A stretch of DNA of 64,000 nt from Eubacterium sp. 1001713B170207_170306_E7 (GCF_015547515.1 NZ_JADMVE010000003.1:62001-126000), one strand, 5' to 3'. Shown: positions 8,778-18,211, numbered from the stretch's first letter. Program-made: numbers and translations. Notes: generated from the sequence alone by a model not told the origin.

Positions 8778-9455
8778 TTACCAGATATAAGGGATCAAGC
8801 GGTATTTTACCTGGCGGGCATAGCTTGAATAGCCAGGAAAAGAAGCCATCAAGGATTGATCCTCATAATAAGTCCGGAGGATGAGAAGAAGAATAATTAA
8901 AGCGGACATAATGCCTGTGGCCCATCCGAAAATCATCGCGACTGTGACGGCCCAGAAAATCATAAAAAGATAGCCTGGATGCCGTACAAAACGATAGGGA
9001 CCGCTGGAACAGACAGTGGGCTGGGTATCCTTAAGCATGGGAGTATCCGATTCATAATACTTGTTTGAGAGCAGCGCCCAAGACATCAGCAGATTGGCGA
9101 TAAGGCTGAGGATAAGCCCCGCAGCTATCACAGGCTGGGGCACCAAAGACCAGTGAAAACGGATTTCCAGCCCGGCGATAATGTAGATGCCATAAAAAGC
9201 CAGAGGACTGCAAAAATTACGCAGGGTGATATCTGCTCCGGCTGCCTTTTCAGCGCCTTTTTCTGGAAAAGACAGCGCATCTGGATTGCGGTGTAACAAA
9301 ACAGCCAGCGTAGCGGCCATGACCGTCAGATACAGAATAAAATAAATCCAGCCCCGCAGGCAGTTCAGAGTTCCGGCAGCGATTAAGAAACAGGACAGAC
9401 TCAGTATTTTTTGAAGCATTGCCAGAGCGGCAAAGCCAATGGTTTGTTTTTTCAT
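8778..9455 (-). CDS. Isoprenylcysteine methyltransferase-like membrane protein
   Basis: 225 residues, about five membrane helices. The C-terminal block GPYRFVRHPGYLFMIFWA followed by a late YYEDQSLMASFPGYSSYARQVKYRLIPYIW is the SAM-binding signature of the ICMT/PEMT family. These integral membrane enzymes methylate carboxyl groups or lipids; bacterial members mostly have unknown substrates. Ribosome site CAGGAGA before the ATG at 9455. Single gene. Confidence 0.85.
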   Translation of the reverse strand: MKKQTIGFAALAMLQKILSLSCFLIAAGTLNCLRGWIYFILYLTVMAATLAVLLHRNPDALSFPEKGAEKAAGADITLRNFCSPLAFYGIYIIAGLEIRFHWSLVPQPVIAAGLILSLIANLLMSWALLSNKYYESDTPMLKDTQPTVCSSGPYRFVRHPGYLFMIFWAVTVAMIFGWATGIMSALIILLLILRTYYEDQSLMASFPGYSSYARQVKYRLIPYIW

Positions 9456-9622
9456 CGGGCAATCTCCTGATAGAAATGTTTAAACTTTTAAAATGCTGTT
9501 ATTATACCATACCGAGTAAAGCTTATATAGTGGTGAAGGCTGATTTTATAACTTGTTTAGCTGAAATGATTAATTTTAAGTGAAAAAATGTGGTATACTA
9601 AAAATAAAAGGAGGTTTTAGCG

Positions 9623-10351
9623 ATGGAACAAATTGGTCGATTACAAAAAATTATTGATGAGAGCAAAAGCATTGTTTTTTTTGGCGGAGCTGGCGTTTCA
9701 ACTGAAAGTGGAATTCCTGATTTTCGCAGCAGTAACGGTCTTTACATGCAAGAGTATCGTTATCCGCCTGAACAGGTTGTGAGCCACAGCTTTTTTGAAA
9801 ATCATACAGAAGCCTTTTATGATTTTTACAAAAATAAAATGATGTTTCTGGATGCTAAGCCAAACGCTGCCCATATGAAGCTGGCAGAGCTTGAAAAATG
9901 CGGCAGGCTAAAGGCAGTGGTGACACAGAATATTGACGGCCTGCACCAGGCCGCGGGCAGCCAGGCAGTTTATGAGCTGCATGGCAGTATTCACCGCAAT
10001 TTTTGCCAGAAGTGTGGAAAATTTTTTGATGCTGCCTATGTTAAAAACACTGAGAGTATTCCGAAATGTGACGCTTGCGGAGGCAGAATCAAGCCAGATG
10101 TGGTACTCTACGAGGAGGCGCTTGACTCTGAGACCATTCAAAGGGCAGTGCAGGCAATCAGCGAGGCAGATACCCTGATTATCGGAGGAACCTCTTTAGT
10201 CGTTTATCCGGCAGCAGGTTTTATTGATTATTTCAGAGGAAAAAGTCTGGTGGTTATCAATAAGGATGCCACCGCCAGAGAATCAGATGCCACATTGACA
10301 ATCCATGACGCCATTGGAAAAGTTATGGAGCAGATTAAAGCTGAGTGTTAG
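9623..10351 (+). CDS. NAD-dependent protein deacylase, Sir2 family
   Basis: 242 residues. GAGVSTESGIPDFRS binds NAD, TQNIDGLH and ELHG carry the catalytic histidine, and two CxxC pairs (CQKCGK and CDACGG) form the zinc ribbon. Late GTSLVVYPAA and VINKDAT complete the Rossmann fold. It removes acetyl or related acyl groups from lysines, using NAD. Ribosome site AAAGGAGG. Single gene with its own terminator. Confidence 0.94.
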   Translation: MEQIGRLQKIIDESKSIVFFGGAGVSTESGIPDFRSSNGLYMQEYRYPPEQVVSHSFFENHTEAFYDFYKNKMMFLDAKPNAAHMKLAELEKCGRLKAVVTQNIDGLHQAAGSQAVYELHGSIHRNFCQKCGKFFDAAYVKNTESIPKCDACGGRIKPDVVLYEEALDSETIQRAVQAISEADTLIIGGTSLVVYPAAGFIDYFRGKSLVVINKDATARESDATLTIHDAIGKVMEQIKAEC

Positions 10352-10360
10352 AATGAAAAA

Positions 10361-10397
10361 AGGAGCTGCGCGGTTAGCCGCGCAGCTCCTCTTTTTT
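10361..10397. terminator. Bidirectional terminator overlapping the end of the EamA gene
   Basis: AGGAGCTGCGCGG and CCGCGCAGCTCCT form a perfect 13-bp stem with a 4-nt loop, flanked by a T-run on both strands. The left arm on the minus strand follows the stop, while the right arm encodes the last EamA codons (EELRG-stop). Confidence 0.92.
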
Positions 10398-11303
10398 ATT
10401 TAATGATTTTTGACGTTTGAGACTAAGCCGGCTTTCTGAAAGGAACAGCCCTGCGATGGTCAGCACAATACCTAAAATTGCCGGCAGGGTAACATGCTCG
10501 TGCAGAATAATCACAGAGGTGACCACGGTAATGACAGGCACCATATAAATATACACGCTGGTTTTAACCGGACCCAGGAGCTTTACCGCCAGATTCCAGG
10601 TAACAAAGCAAAGCGCTGATGCGCCAAAGCCCAAAAATAATATATTGGCCAGATTTTTGAATTCAGTAAAAACTGAAAAATCCAGGTGAAAACCAAAAAC
10701 AAACAGAGCGGGAATCATAAAAAGCAGGCCATAAAAAAAGATTCTTCGGGTGGTTTGGATGGTTCCGTAACCAAAGGTGCTGATCTTTTTAGTAAAGGTT
10801 GAGTATCCGGCCCAGACAACAGCGGCGGCAATGGCCAGCAGATCGCCGGCTGGATTAAGCTGTACCGTGCTGTCACCGCGAAAGCTGATAAGGCAAATAC
10901 CTGTAATTGCGACAACAAATCCAATAAAGAACCGCAGGCCAGGCTTTTCTCCATGGAGGAAAAAATAGTCAAACAGTGCAGTAAAAAAGGGTGCAATGGC
11001 AATGATTACCCCAACGTTTGCTGCCAGCGTAAAGGTAAGGGCAAAATTTTCCAAAAGAAAATAGAGTGTGACGCCCAGAAGGCCGGCAGCCATGAAATAG
11101 AACTCCTGCTTTCGGCTGTTTAGCTTCAGATTTCTGGGAGCAACCAGCCATAATACCAGATAGCCAAGAAAAAAACGGTAAAAAAGAATTTCAACGGGTG
11201 TGAGTACCCGCAGAAGTACTTTTGTGGCAATAAAGGTGGTTCCCCAGATGATAATGGTAAAAAAGGCGGCAATGTGCCCAATGGACGCACTTTTAGTATT
11301 CAT
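10374..11303 (-). CDS. EamA/DMT family transporter
   Basis: 309 residues, ten predicted helices arranged as two EamA repeats. The first starts at AAFFTIIIWGTTFIATKVLL and the second at LLAIAAAVVWAGYSTFTKK. Drug/metabolite transporter family; members export amino acids or metabolites. Its ATG overlaps the 3' end of the AraC gene by 11 bp, with AAGGAGG inside that gene, so the two are coupled. The regulator probably controls this exporter. Confidence 0.9.
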   Translation of the reverse strand: MNTKSASIGHIAAFFTIIIWGTTFIATKVLLRVLTPVEILFYRFFLGYLVLWLVAPRNLKLNSRKQEFYFMAAGLLGVTLYFLLENFALTFTLAANVGVIIAIAPFFTALFDYFFLHGEKPGLRFFIGFVVAITGICLISFRGDSTVQLNPAGDLLAIAAAVVWAGYSTFTKKISTFGYGTIQTTRRIFFYGLLFMIPALFVFGFHLDFSVFTEFKNLANILFLGFGASALCFVTWNLAVKLLGPVKTSVYIYMVPVITVVTSVIILHEHVTLPAILGIVLTIAGLFLSESRLSLKRQKSLNKKEELRG

Positions 11304-12153
11304 TGGAAGATACCTCCTTCTCTGAATCCTTTTGTGGTTGGAAAATTTTTTGGTATTGCCGTGGAGTCAAACCAATAAAATCCTTGAAAAAGCGTGAAAA
11401 ATGACTCTGATCCGAAAAACCGGTCATGGCCGCAGTATCAATGGCCGGGATACCCTGCTCCAGCAGTTTTTTAGCCCGCTCAATACGAATGGACTGGAGA
11501 TAACGATATGGAGAGACACCAACCTGTTTTGTGAACAGCAGCAGAAAATATGACTTACTGAGCCCGGCTAGAGCTGTTAAGTCATCTAACGAGATGTTGT
11601 CCGAAAAATGGTCTTCCATATAGGTACAAACAGTTTTAATTTTATTGTCTGGCTCGATCATATTGCTCTGTTCAAAAGGAGAACTGTATTCGCGGAATAG
11701 CTGTTCTAAAAGCAGAAAGAAAGCCTCATCCTTTTCAAAACGTGATGACAGCTCAACGATGCCTGTGTAAAGGTCATTCAGAGCGGTTATAATATCACTT
11801 TGATAGACGACATTTTGGGTGAAAAATGGGGTATAGGACTGGCCGGTGATTTCACGGGCGGCGCTTTGCATAACCTCAATGGGGATATTAACCGCTCTGT
11901 AATCCAGAATTTCTCCGTTTCTTGGAGAGCAGCGATGGCTGTCTCGTGGGTTGAAAAGTATCAAATCTCCGGCACTCAGATCATATTCCTGATCTTTACA
12001 CCATAAATGACGGCGCCCGCCTTCCACAAAACCGATAACGTAATAATCATGAAAATGGTTGGGAAAAGGCTGGACAATTCCAGTTAAGTGGTATGCTTCA
12101 ATTTTTAGATCTGTATCATAATAAACATGTCTTTGTTCTTGTTCGAATGTCAT
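11293..12153 (-). CDS. AraC family transcriptional regulator
   Basis: 286 residues. The N-terminal cupin (about 10-110) contains PFPNHFHDYYVIGFVEGG and RHLWCKDQEYDLSAGDLILFNPRDSH. The C-terminal AraC domain (about 180-280) has two HTH motifs, ISLDDLTALAGLSKSYFLLLF and AAMTGFSDQSHFSRFFKDF. It should sense a small molecule in the cupin and activate nearby promoters, most likely its own operon with the EamA exporter. Ribosome site GAGGAG. Confidence 0.92.
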   Translation of the reverse strand: MTFEQEQRHVYYDTDLKIEAYHLTGIVQPFPNHFHDYYVIGFVEGGRRHLWCKDQEYDLSAGDLILFNPRDSHRCSPRNGEILDYRAVNIPIEVMQSAAREITGQSYTPFFTQNVVYQSDIITALNDLYTGIVELSSRFEKDEAFFLLLEQLFREYSSPFEQSNMIEPDNKIKTVCTYMEDHFSDNISLDDLTALAGLSKSYFLLLFTKQVGVSPYRYLQSIRIERAKKLLEQGIPAIDTAAMTGFSDQSHFSRFFKDFIGLTPRQYQKIFQPQKDSEKEVSSNEY

Positions 12154-12288
12154 GTAGTCTCCTCACTTTCTGGTTTTATTTTAACAGAAGTGCCAACCTG
12201 TGTCTTGTATGATCTTCCAGATGATGTGTGAAAATTTAATCAAAGAATTGAATGACTCTATATAGTGTTTTCGGTCATAAGAAATGGA

Positions 12289-12317
12289 TTGCACACAAGT
12301 TGTAATGGTGCTATAAT
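12289..12317 (+). promoter_or_regulatory. Promoter of the GGDEF-EAL gene
   Basis: TTGCAC, 17-bp spacer, TATAAT. This leaves an untranslated leader of about 135 nt before the start at 12459. The rest of the 305-bp gap (12154-12458) is AT-rich, and I see no other element in it. Confidence 0.7.
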
Positions 12318-12458
12318 AAGAATGGTTTATATTTCATGAAAAGTTTTAAACTAGAATTCATGACAACCAAGCAATTTTTTAAACTGTATTATATTAAGTG
12401 ATTAAATACCTTAATATGAAAGGTTTGAACTGAGCTGAAATGAAGGAGCCGGTAATCA

Positions 12459-14249
12459 ATGGAAAATCGAAAGAATATTGTCCTATATACTGTAATCTGG
12501 CTTGTCGGAGCTGTTATTTTGCTGTTTTTTTTATTTCAAAATGCCGGCGATTCGAGAATTATAAATTATACCGGGATTGTCAGAGGAGCAACACAGAAGC
12601 TGGTTAAAAATGAGATCAGCGGAGATCCGAACGCTCCACTAATGGATCGCCTGGACGGTATTCTTTATGATTTGCAGACCGGTGATGGCGATTACCAGCT
12701 GAATAAATGCGGCGACAGTGATTATCAGGCTAAGCTTCTTGAAATTCAGGAAGTGTGGAAAGATATAAAGCTCGAGATTGATGTGGTCCGAAGTGGAACT
12801 GGCAGGGAGAATCTTTATCAGCTCAGTGAGCAGCACTTTAAGCTATCTGACCAGGCTGTGTCTCTGGCTGAACAATATTCAGACAGAAAACTTTATCGTA
12901 CCTTTATAATACTGATTGTATATATTCTGGTTTCGAGCGTCTGGGTGATTTTCAGAGAACGTAAAAGATATAAGGATTTCAGACAAATTTACTATCACGA
13001 TACTTTGACGGGAATTCCCAATTATTTGGCTTTTATTCAGGGAACAGAAACGATTTTAAACCGTCGTGACCGCTCTGATTATATTATTGTCAATATGGAT
13101 ATTGATGATTTTAAGTATATCAATGATCTCTATGGCTACCAGATGGGGGATAACATTCTTAGAAATATCGGGTTTGGTCTCTCAAAAAAGTTTGAGGGTG
13201 AATTGTGCGCCCGTGTATCTGCCAATAATTTTATCATCCTCACGAAAAAGACTCAGAGTATTGACAAAGAAATTCGTGATTATCTTAACCAGCTTATTTC
13301 TAAAAAAATGGATTTTTTAGAAAAGCTTTCTTTTTCTTTTGGTATCTATAAGGTAGAGGCGGGGGAAGAATCCGTTGAGGCGATGATTGACAAATCAGCT
13401 TTTGCTCACAAAATCGCCAAAAATGGAAAGCGGGCGACCACTGTATGGTATGATGAAGCATTGCTGGAGCAGCTGACACGTGAGACAAGACTGACGAAAT
13501 CTGCGGACAAAGCTTTGGAAATGGAAGAGTTCAAGGTTTATTTACAGCCAAAGGTAGATATTCTTAGCGGCAGTGTTATTGGCGCTGAGGCGCTGGTGAG
13601 GTGGGTATCACAGGAATATGGATTTTTGCCGCCGGATGAGTTCATCCCGCTTTTTGAGAGCAATGGTTTTATAACAAAACTTGATTTTTACATGCTTGAA
13701 AAAGTTTGTTTGCTGGTGCGGCAGGCTTTGGATGATCCGGAAAAAACAGCGCTTCCGGTTTCAGTGAACTTTTCAAGAATAACAGTGCGTCAGATGGATT
13801 TTGTACGTCAGTTTCAGCAAATCGTCGAAACCTATAACATTCCACCCTGTTATGTTGAAGCGGAGGTCACCGAGAGTGCCTTTGGAACAAATCCTGAAAA
13901 GGTCGTTAAAACAATGGAAGTACTTCAGAAAAATGGCTTTTTAATCGTTATGGATGATTTTGGAGCAGGCTATTCATCTTTGAATTTACTCATGTCTCTG
14001 CCCATTGATGTTTTAAAACTGGATAAAGAGTTTTTGCTGGAAGGTACGAGCGTAAAAAGGGCTCAGATCATTATAAAAAATATCGTTGATATGGCAGAAT
14101 ACCTGGGTATTCAAGTCGTTTGTGAAGGTGTGGAAACAGAGGAACATCTCCGGTTTTTAAAAGAGATCGGCTGTGAGATCGGACAGGGTTACTACTTTTC
14201 AAAGCCCCTGCCGGTCAGTGCCTTTCGGGAAAAATACCATATTTTTTAA
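12459..14249 (+). CDS. Membrane c-di-GMP phosphodiesterase: degenerate GGDEF plus intact EAL
   Basis: 596 residues. Helix 7-26, an extracellular sensor of about 120 residues (27-145), a second helix near 147-165, a GGDEF domain (about 170-335) and an EAL domain (about 345-590). The GGDEF signature is replaced by ARVSANNF, so cyclase activity is unlikely. The EAL domain keeps GAEALVRW, the Asn in VNFSR, EVTES, MDDFGAGYSSL, LKLDKEF and CEGVETEEH, so hydrolysis of c-di-GMP to pGpG is expected. The degenerate GGDEF may bind GTP as an allosteric site. A c-di-GMP riboswitch lies at 55.8 kb in the same window. Confidence 0.93.
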   Translation: MENRKNIVLYTVIWLVGAVILLFFLFQNAGDSRIINYTGIVRGATQKLVKNEISGDPNAPLMDRLDGILYDLQTGDGDYQLNKCGDSDYQAKLLEIQEVWKDIKLEIDVVRSGTGRENLYQLSEQHFKLSDQAVSLAEQYSDRKLYRTFIILIVYILVSSVWVIFRERKRYKDFRQIYYHDTLTGIPNYLAFIQGTETILNRRDRSDYIIVNMDIDDFKYINDLYGYQMGDNILRNIGFGLSKKFEGELCARVSANNFIILTKKTQSIDKEIRDYLNQLISKKMDFLEKLSFSFGIYKVEAGEESVEAMIDKSAFAHKIAKNGKRATTVWYDEALLEQLTRETRLTKSADKALEMEEFKVYLQPKVDILSGSVIGAEALVRWVSQEYGFLPPDEFIPLFESNGFITKLDFYMLEKVCLLVRQALDDPEKTALPVSVNFSRITVRQMDFVRQFQQIVETYNIPPCYVEAEVTESAFGTNPEKVVKTMEVLQKNGFLIVMDDFGAGYSSLNLLMSLPIDVLKLDKEFLLEGTSVKRAQIIIKNIVDMAEYLGIQVVCEGVETEEHLRFLKEIGCEIGQGYYFSKPLPVSAFREKYHIF

Positions 14250-14345
14250 GCTCAGATCATAATGTTTAGATATTGCGGATCGGGGTATATAAATAAAGCA
14301 ATATCATACCAAACCCTTATCTTTGATAATCTCGGACAACACAGA

Positions 14346-14384
14346 AAAGACTGCTCGCACTTTCCCACGCTGGCAGTCTTTTTT
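14346..14384 (+). terminator. Terminator after the GGDEF-EAL gene
   Basis: AAAGACTGC and GCAGTCTTTTTT form a stem with an 18-nt loop and a T-tail. The surrounding gap 14250-14500 holds nothing else that I recognise; the open frame at 14262-14522 is spurious. Confidence 0.75.
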
Positions 14385-14500
14385 GTGGTTAAAGAAGAAT
14401 TTGTTTTCCCGTATAGCAGGTGTCTGTGTTATAATTTTGAGAGACTAAACAATGACGGGTCTGCTGCTCTAAGGTACAAGACCGTAAAGGGGAGAATAAA

Positions 14501-15822
14501 ATGGATAAAAACCAACTGGTGACACAGCCGGTTCAAAAACTGTTCTTTCACTATCTGCTTCCTGCGATCAGTGGGACGATGGTAACCTCTATTTATATTT
14601 TAGCGGATACAATCATTATTGGAAAAGGTATCGGAACGGAGGCAATGGCAGCCCTGAACATTGTGCTGCCCGTCTTTAACCTTGTTTTTGGCACAGGATT
14701 ATTATTTGGTGTAGGCGGCTCTGTGCTGATGTCTATCAGCAGAGGGCGGGGAGAAGAAAAAAGGGTCAGCAGTATTTTACCACGGCCTTTATACTTAATT
14801 TGCTGGCAGGCATTATTTACATAATGGTCTTTTTTATTTTTGGTGAAAAGATCATGCTTTTTCTGGGCGGAACAACGGTTACCATGCCCTATATTATGAA
14901 ATATGCTCCTTATATTGCGGGCGGAGCGCTGATCTTTAGCTTTTCATCATTTTTACAGGCCTTTGTTCGTAATGATGGCGCCCCCAGGCGCGCAATGGCA
15001 GCTGTCATTGCCGGCGGCATATTTAATATTATTTTTGATATACTGCTGGTTTTTCCATTTCAAATGGGCATGGCCGGTGCTGCGCTGGCCAGTGTGATGG
15101 GGTCTGTTTTGACTGATTGTATACTGGTTTCTCATTTTTTCTCTAAGAAAAACGGGCTTTGTTTTCGGTTCAGAGGGCTGACTTTCTCCTTTTTCAGAGC
15201 AGTGTTTGCAAATGGTGTAACCAGTTTTCTTATTGAAATTTCAGCCGGAATTGTTATTTTTGCATTTAATCATCAGCTTTTACGCTACGTGGGGGATATT
15301 GGTGTGAGTGCTTACGGTGTTATCACGAATACAGCCTTTGTGGTCACAGCCTTAAGCAACGGAGTCAGCCAGGCGGCCCAGCCAATTTTATCCACCAATT
15401 ATGGCGCGGGAAGGTTTGACCGTATCTATAAGGTACGTGCCCTTGGGATTAAAACGGCTTTGGCTGTCTGTGCTCTTCCGGCTGTTTTAGGACTTCTTGT
15501 ACCAGATCTGTTTACTTATATTTTTTTAAATCCTTCATCGGAGGTACTTGCGCTGTCTGCGACAGCCATACGTATTTATTTTATTGGTTTTTTTGTCACA
15601 GGGACCAACATGTTTATTATCAATTACTTTCAGGCCATTGTCCGTCCGGGAATTTCCCTGGCTCTTTGCTTGTTTAGAGGATGTGTTTTCAACCTGATAT
15701 TGGTCAGTGTGCTGCCGCTCTTATTAGGCGTAACGGGCATCTGGATGGCCGTACCTTTAACGGAATTTATATCAATGGGCGCAGGTGTTTTTTTAATAAA
15801 GAAAATATCGGTTAAACACTGA
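14501..15822 (+). pseudogene. MATE family efflux transporter with a single-base frameshift
   Basis: The first frame (14501-14824) encodes the N-terminal helices MDKNQLVTQPVQKLFFHYLL up to ISRGRGEEK. The rest of the MATE protein continues in the -1 frame (QQYFTTAFILNLLAG onward, to 15822), joining at the run of six A at 14757-14762. One more A would restore a normal protein of about 440 residues. The downstream part is fully conserved, with no further stops. Options are a real recent mutation, phase variation, ribosomal or polymerase slippage on the A-run, or a sequencing error. Intact members export cationic drugs with Na+ or H+. Confidence 0.85.
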
Positions 15823-15837
15823 CAAAAGTTTTAAAAT

Positions 15838-15870
15838 AAAGACCTGGGCACGTAGCCCAGGTCTTTATTT
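15838..15870. terminator. Bidirectional terminator between MATE and parvulin genes
   Basis: AAAGACCTGGGC and GCCCAGGTCTTT form a perfect 12-bp stem with a short loop, with T-rich sequence on either side. It serves both convergent genes. Confidence 0.88.
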
Positions 15871-16630
15871 AGAATAAGCCGATTTTTACATCGACGTTAT
15901 ATTCATTTTTCAGTTCATCGACACGGTCGAGGAAAGCACGGTTTTGTTTTTGCCCGAGAAGATACTGACGGGCATTTTCCTTAACCACATCATAAGGAAT
16001 GGTTTCAGAGGTTTTGCTGTCAGTTACCTTGATGATGTGCCAGCCAAAATCCGTTTTAACCGGTTCGTCGCTCATTTCACCGACTTTCATGGCAAAAGCG
16101 GCATTTTCAAATTGTGGAACCATTTTTCCTTTTGAAAAATAACTCAGGTCGCCGCCCTGCTCCCTGGACGGGCAGACAGAGTAAGCTTTTGCAGCTTCTT
16201 CAAAGGTTTTGCCGCCATCCTTGATTTCCTGAATAATATCAATGGCCTGCTGTTCTGAGGGAAGCAGAATATGACTCGCGCGAATGCTGTCCGGAGCAAT
16301 GAACTGTTTTGGGTTTTCGTCGTAAAACTTTTTAACTTCTTCATCGCTCACTTCAATATTTTTCATAAATTTAGCAATCATATGTGATTTCAGCAGTTTT
16401 TCTTTTGCGTCCTCCACCAGGGCGAGATACTCCTCAGTTTCATCCTCATGGTTTTTTTTACCTTCAAGATAAAAAAGTTCCTGAGCAACCAGCTCCTCAA
16501 GTAATTTTCTGCGGCCTTCCTTTGTGCGGAACTGGCCTTGCTGCTCCTGAGGTAATTGTTGTATTAAAGCTTCCAGGTCGGTATTGTAAATTTCTTTACC
16601 TTCGACGACGGCTACGACTTGTTTTTCCAT
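15869..16630 (-). CDS. Parvulin-type peptidyl-prolyl cis-trans isomerase
   Basis: 253 residues. An N-terminal SurA/PrsA-like helical part (1-110) is followed by a parvulin domain (about 120-220) with IRASHILLPSEQQA, CPSREQGGDLSYFSKGKMVPQFENAAFA and TDFGWHIIKV. No signal peptide or lipobox is present, unlike PrsA, so it is probably cytoplasmic and acts as a folding factor or trigger-like chaperone. Single gene. Confidence 0.92.
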   Translation of the reverse strand: MEKQVVAVVEGKEIYNTDLEALIQQLPQEQQGQFRTKEGRRKLLEELVAQELFYLEGKKNHEDETEEYLALVEDAKEKLLKSHMIAKFMKNIEVSDEEVKKFYDENPKQFIAPDSIRASHILLPSEQQAIDIIQEIKDGGKTFEEAAKAYSVCPSREQGGDLSYFSKGKMVPQFENAAFAMKVGEMSDEPVKTDFGWHIIKVTDSKTSETIPYDVVKENARQYLLGQKQNRAFLDRVDELKNEYNVDVKIGLF

Positions 16631-16692
16631 TTAGAAAATCTCCTTCTATTAATAGTCATTAAATTAAATATTATAGTTTATAGTTCTCTTTG

Positions 16693-17706
16693 TCAAGGGG
16701 CGGCTTGGTATACAATGATTTTTTCAGATTTTACAAAGCTTTTCAAATCATTTGTTATTTGCTCGATCAACGGTTCGTTATCACTATAGCCGATACCATA
16801 GGCATTTTCTGTCAAGGGCCAGGCGAAAACCGGGCAGGTGGGATCTTTTTTATAAAAAGATTTAAACTGTTTACCACTGATCCGAAATCCGCCGACATTA
16901 ATATCCAGCAAGCGGTTTAAATCTAATTGCTTATTTAAAAAGCAGATAAAGTCGTGATAGATGTTTGTGCTATTGTAAATGGGCATTACCGGTTCGATGG
17001 AAAATCGAACGGTGGCCCCGGCGTCAAGCGCCTGAGAAGCAGCTTTTAACCGCGTTGTCAGGGAAGGCGTATGGCGCTCGTATCGGCGTATTACGGAGTC
17101 AGGAAGCAGCGACCAGGCGAAAATAACATTTTGAGGGGGATCTGCGATGGGAAACCGCCCAGCCTTTGTTTTTACCTCAATAGTAAGCTGAGGGTACCTT
17201 TTAGCCAAGGCCAGCCATGGACTCAGAAAATTGGTCAGCGGATCAAGAGCCATTAAATCACTATCGTAGGATATGGCCAGATAAAGCGGTTCACTGCCTG
17301 TCAATAAATCCTGCTCCACGGAGGCAATAAAATCCTCGTTATTGACGAAAACAACCATGTGTCCTGAAGGGTAAATACTTTTCAAATAACAATAGCTGCA
17401 ATCATAGAGACAGTTCATGATAATGACCGTATAGTAAAAACGTGTGTGCCCAAAGTTTTCACAGTAGGGTGAGCCTTTATAATAGAAATCCTGTTTCTTT
17501 TGAGCCAGAATAAGATTGGGGGAACGCTTCTGAGCGACGAAGTCCTGATGATGCCGGTTGAAGATCTGGGAATAGTTATCAATATAAATAAGACTGTCAT
17601 AATTGAGCTTACTTAAGATAGCTTGAGTATTTGGATGACAGGCCACTCTTTTCTCAAGATAAACATGGGAAAAGGGTTTAAGCCCAGAGCGTTTTGAGCA
17701 AGGCAT
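16693..17706 (-). CDS. Spore photoproduct lyase-like radical SAM protein
   Basis: About 337 residues from the ATG at 17706 (MPCSKRSGLK). The radical SAM cluster motif CX3CX2C is at C99, C103 and C106 (CLYDCSYCYL). Upstream KRSPNLILAQKKQDFYYKGSPYCENFGHTRFYY and the later SYDSDLMALDPLT match the SPL (SplB) family. SPL reverses the thymine photodimer of UV-damaged spore DNA by SAM radical chemistry. AAAGGAG lies 11-12 nt upstream; an alternative TTG start at 17739 is possible. It overlaps the upstream gene by 29 bp. A related SPL-like activity cannot be excluded. Confidence 0.8.
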   Translation of the reverse strand: MPCSKRSGLKPFSHVYLEKRVACHPNTQAILSKLNYDSLIYIDNYSQIFNRHHQDFVAQKRSPNLILAQKKQDFYYKGSPYCENFGHTRFYYTVIIMNCLYDCSYCYLKSIYPSGHMVVFVNNEDFIASVEQDLLTGSEPLYLAISYDSDLMALDPLTNFLSPWLALAKRYPQLTIEVKTKAGRFPIADPPQNVIFAWSLLPDSVIRRYERHTPSLTTRLKAASQALDAGATVRFSIEPVMPIYNSTNIYHDFICFLNKQLDLNRLLDINVGGFRISGKQFKSFYKKDPTCPVFAWPLTENAYGIGYSDNEPLIEQITNDLKSFVKSEKIIVYQAAP

Positions 17707-18211
17707 TAAAAACAGCGCTCCTTTCTTTTTTAGCAGCAACTTTAAGCTCCGTATAGGGCAGCAGTGAATTTAAAAGGCGATTTTCACTTCTAAGCTTTTG
17801 GGAGATGCAGGCTTTTGTAAAAACAATTTTCTGTGATTCAGTCAAGCGGAGCGCCGCTTTTGTTTTTTCCATCATCAGCGATTCCTCCGGGGTAAAGAAT
17901 GGATGATTATTGCTTTCAAGAGTGGCTTTCCAGTGAGAAAAGGCCTTTTGCCATTCAGGATTGCTGTTAATTCTCAATAATACAATACGGTGGGGCGGAA
18001 GCTTTTTAAAAGCTGTTTCCAGGGCAGAGGCAAGCTCTGCGCTTAAGGAGTCATTGATCGTAAGACATAAAGAGCCCTCGTCAAAGGGATGACGGTAAAG
18101 AATATCCGGAAAATACCAATTTGTTTTCCCAGCCTTTATAATCGACACCTGATTGACGAGGGTCCAGTTTTGTATGTTTTGATCGTTAATGAGCAGGTAA
18201 AAATGTTTCAT
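17678..18211 (-). CDS. Hypothetical protein coupled to the SPL-like gene
   Basis: 177 residues, soluble, no signal peptide, no family I recognise. The N-terminal half is beta/alpha (MKHFYLLINDQ...). The C-terminal 60 residues are helical and basic with RLTESQKIVFTKACISQKLRSENRLL. It starts behind a strong AAAGGAGG and its end overlaps the SPL-like gene, so the two are almost certainly made together. An accessory role in the same DNA-repair or photolesion process is a guess from context only. Confidence 0.7.
   Translation of the reverse strand: MKHFYLLINDQNIQNWTLVNQVSIIKAGKTNWYFPDILYRHPFDEGSLCLTINDSLSAELASALETAFKKLPPHRIVLLRINSNPEWQKAFSHWKATLESNNHPFFTPEESLMMEKTKAALRLTESQKIVFTKACISQKLRSENRLLNSLLPYTELKVAAKKERSAVFNALLKTLWA

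Noticed and set aside
14262-14522. 86-residue plus-strand open frame
   Set aside because: Contains the terminator hairpin at 14346 and runs out of frame into the MATE start; no ribosome site or family match.
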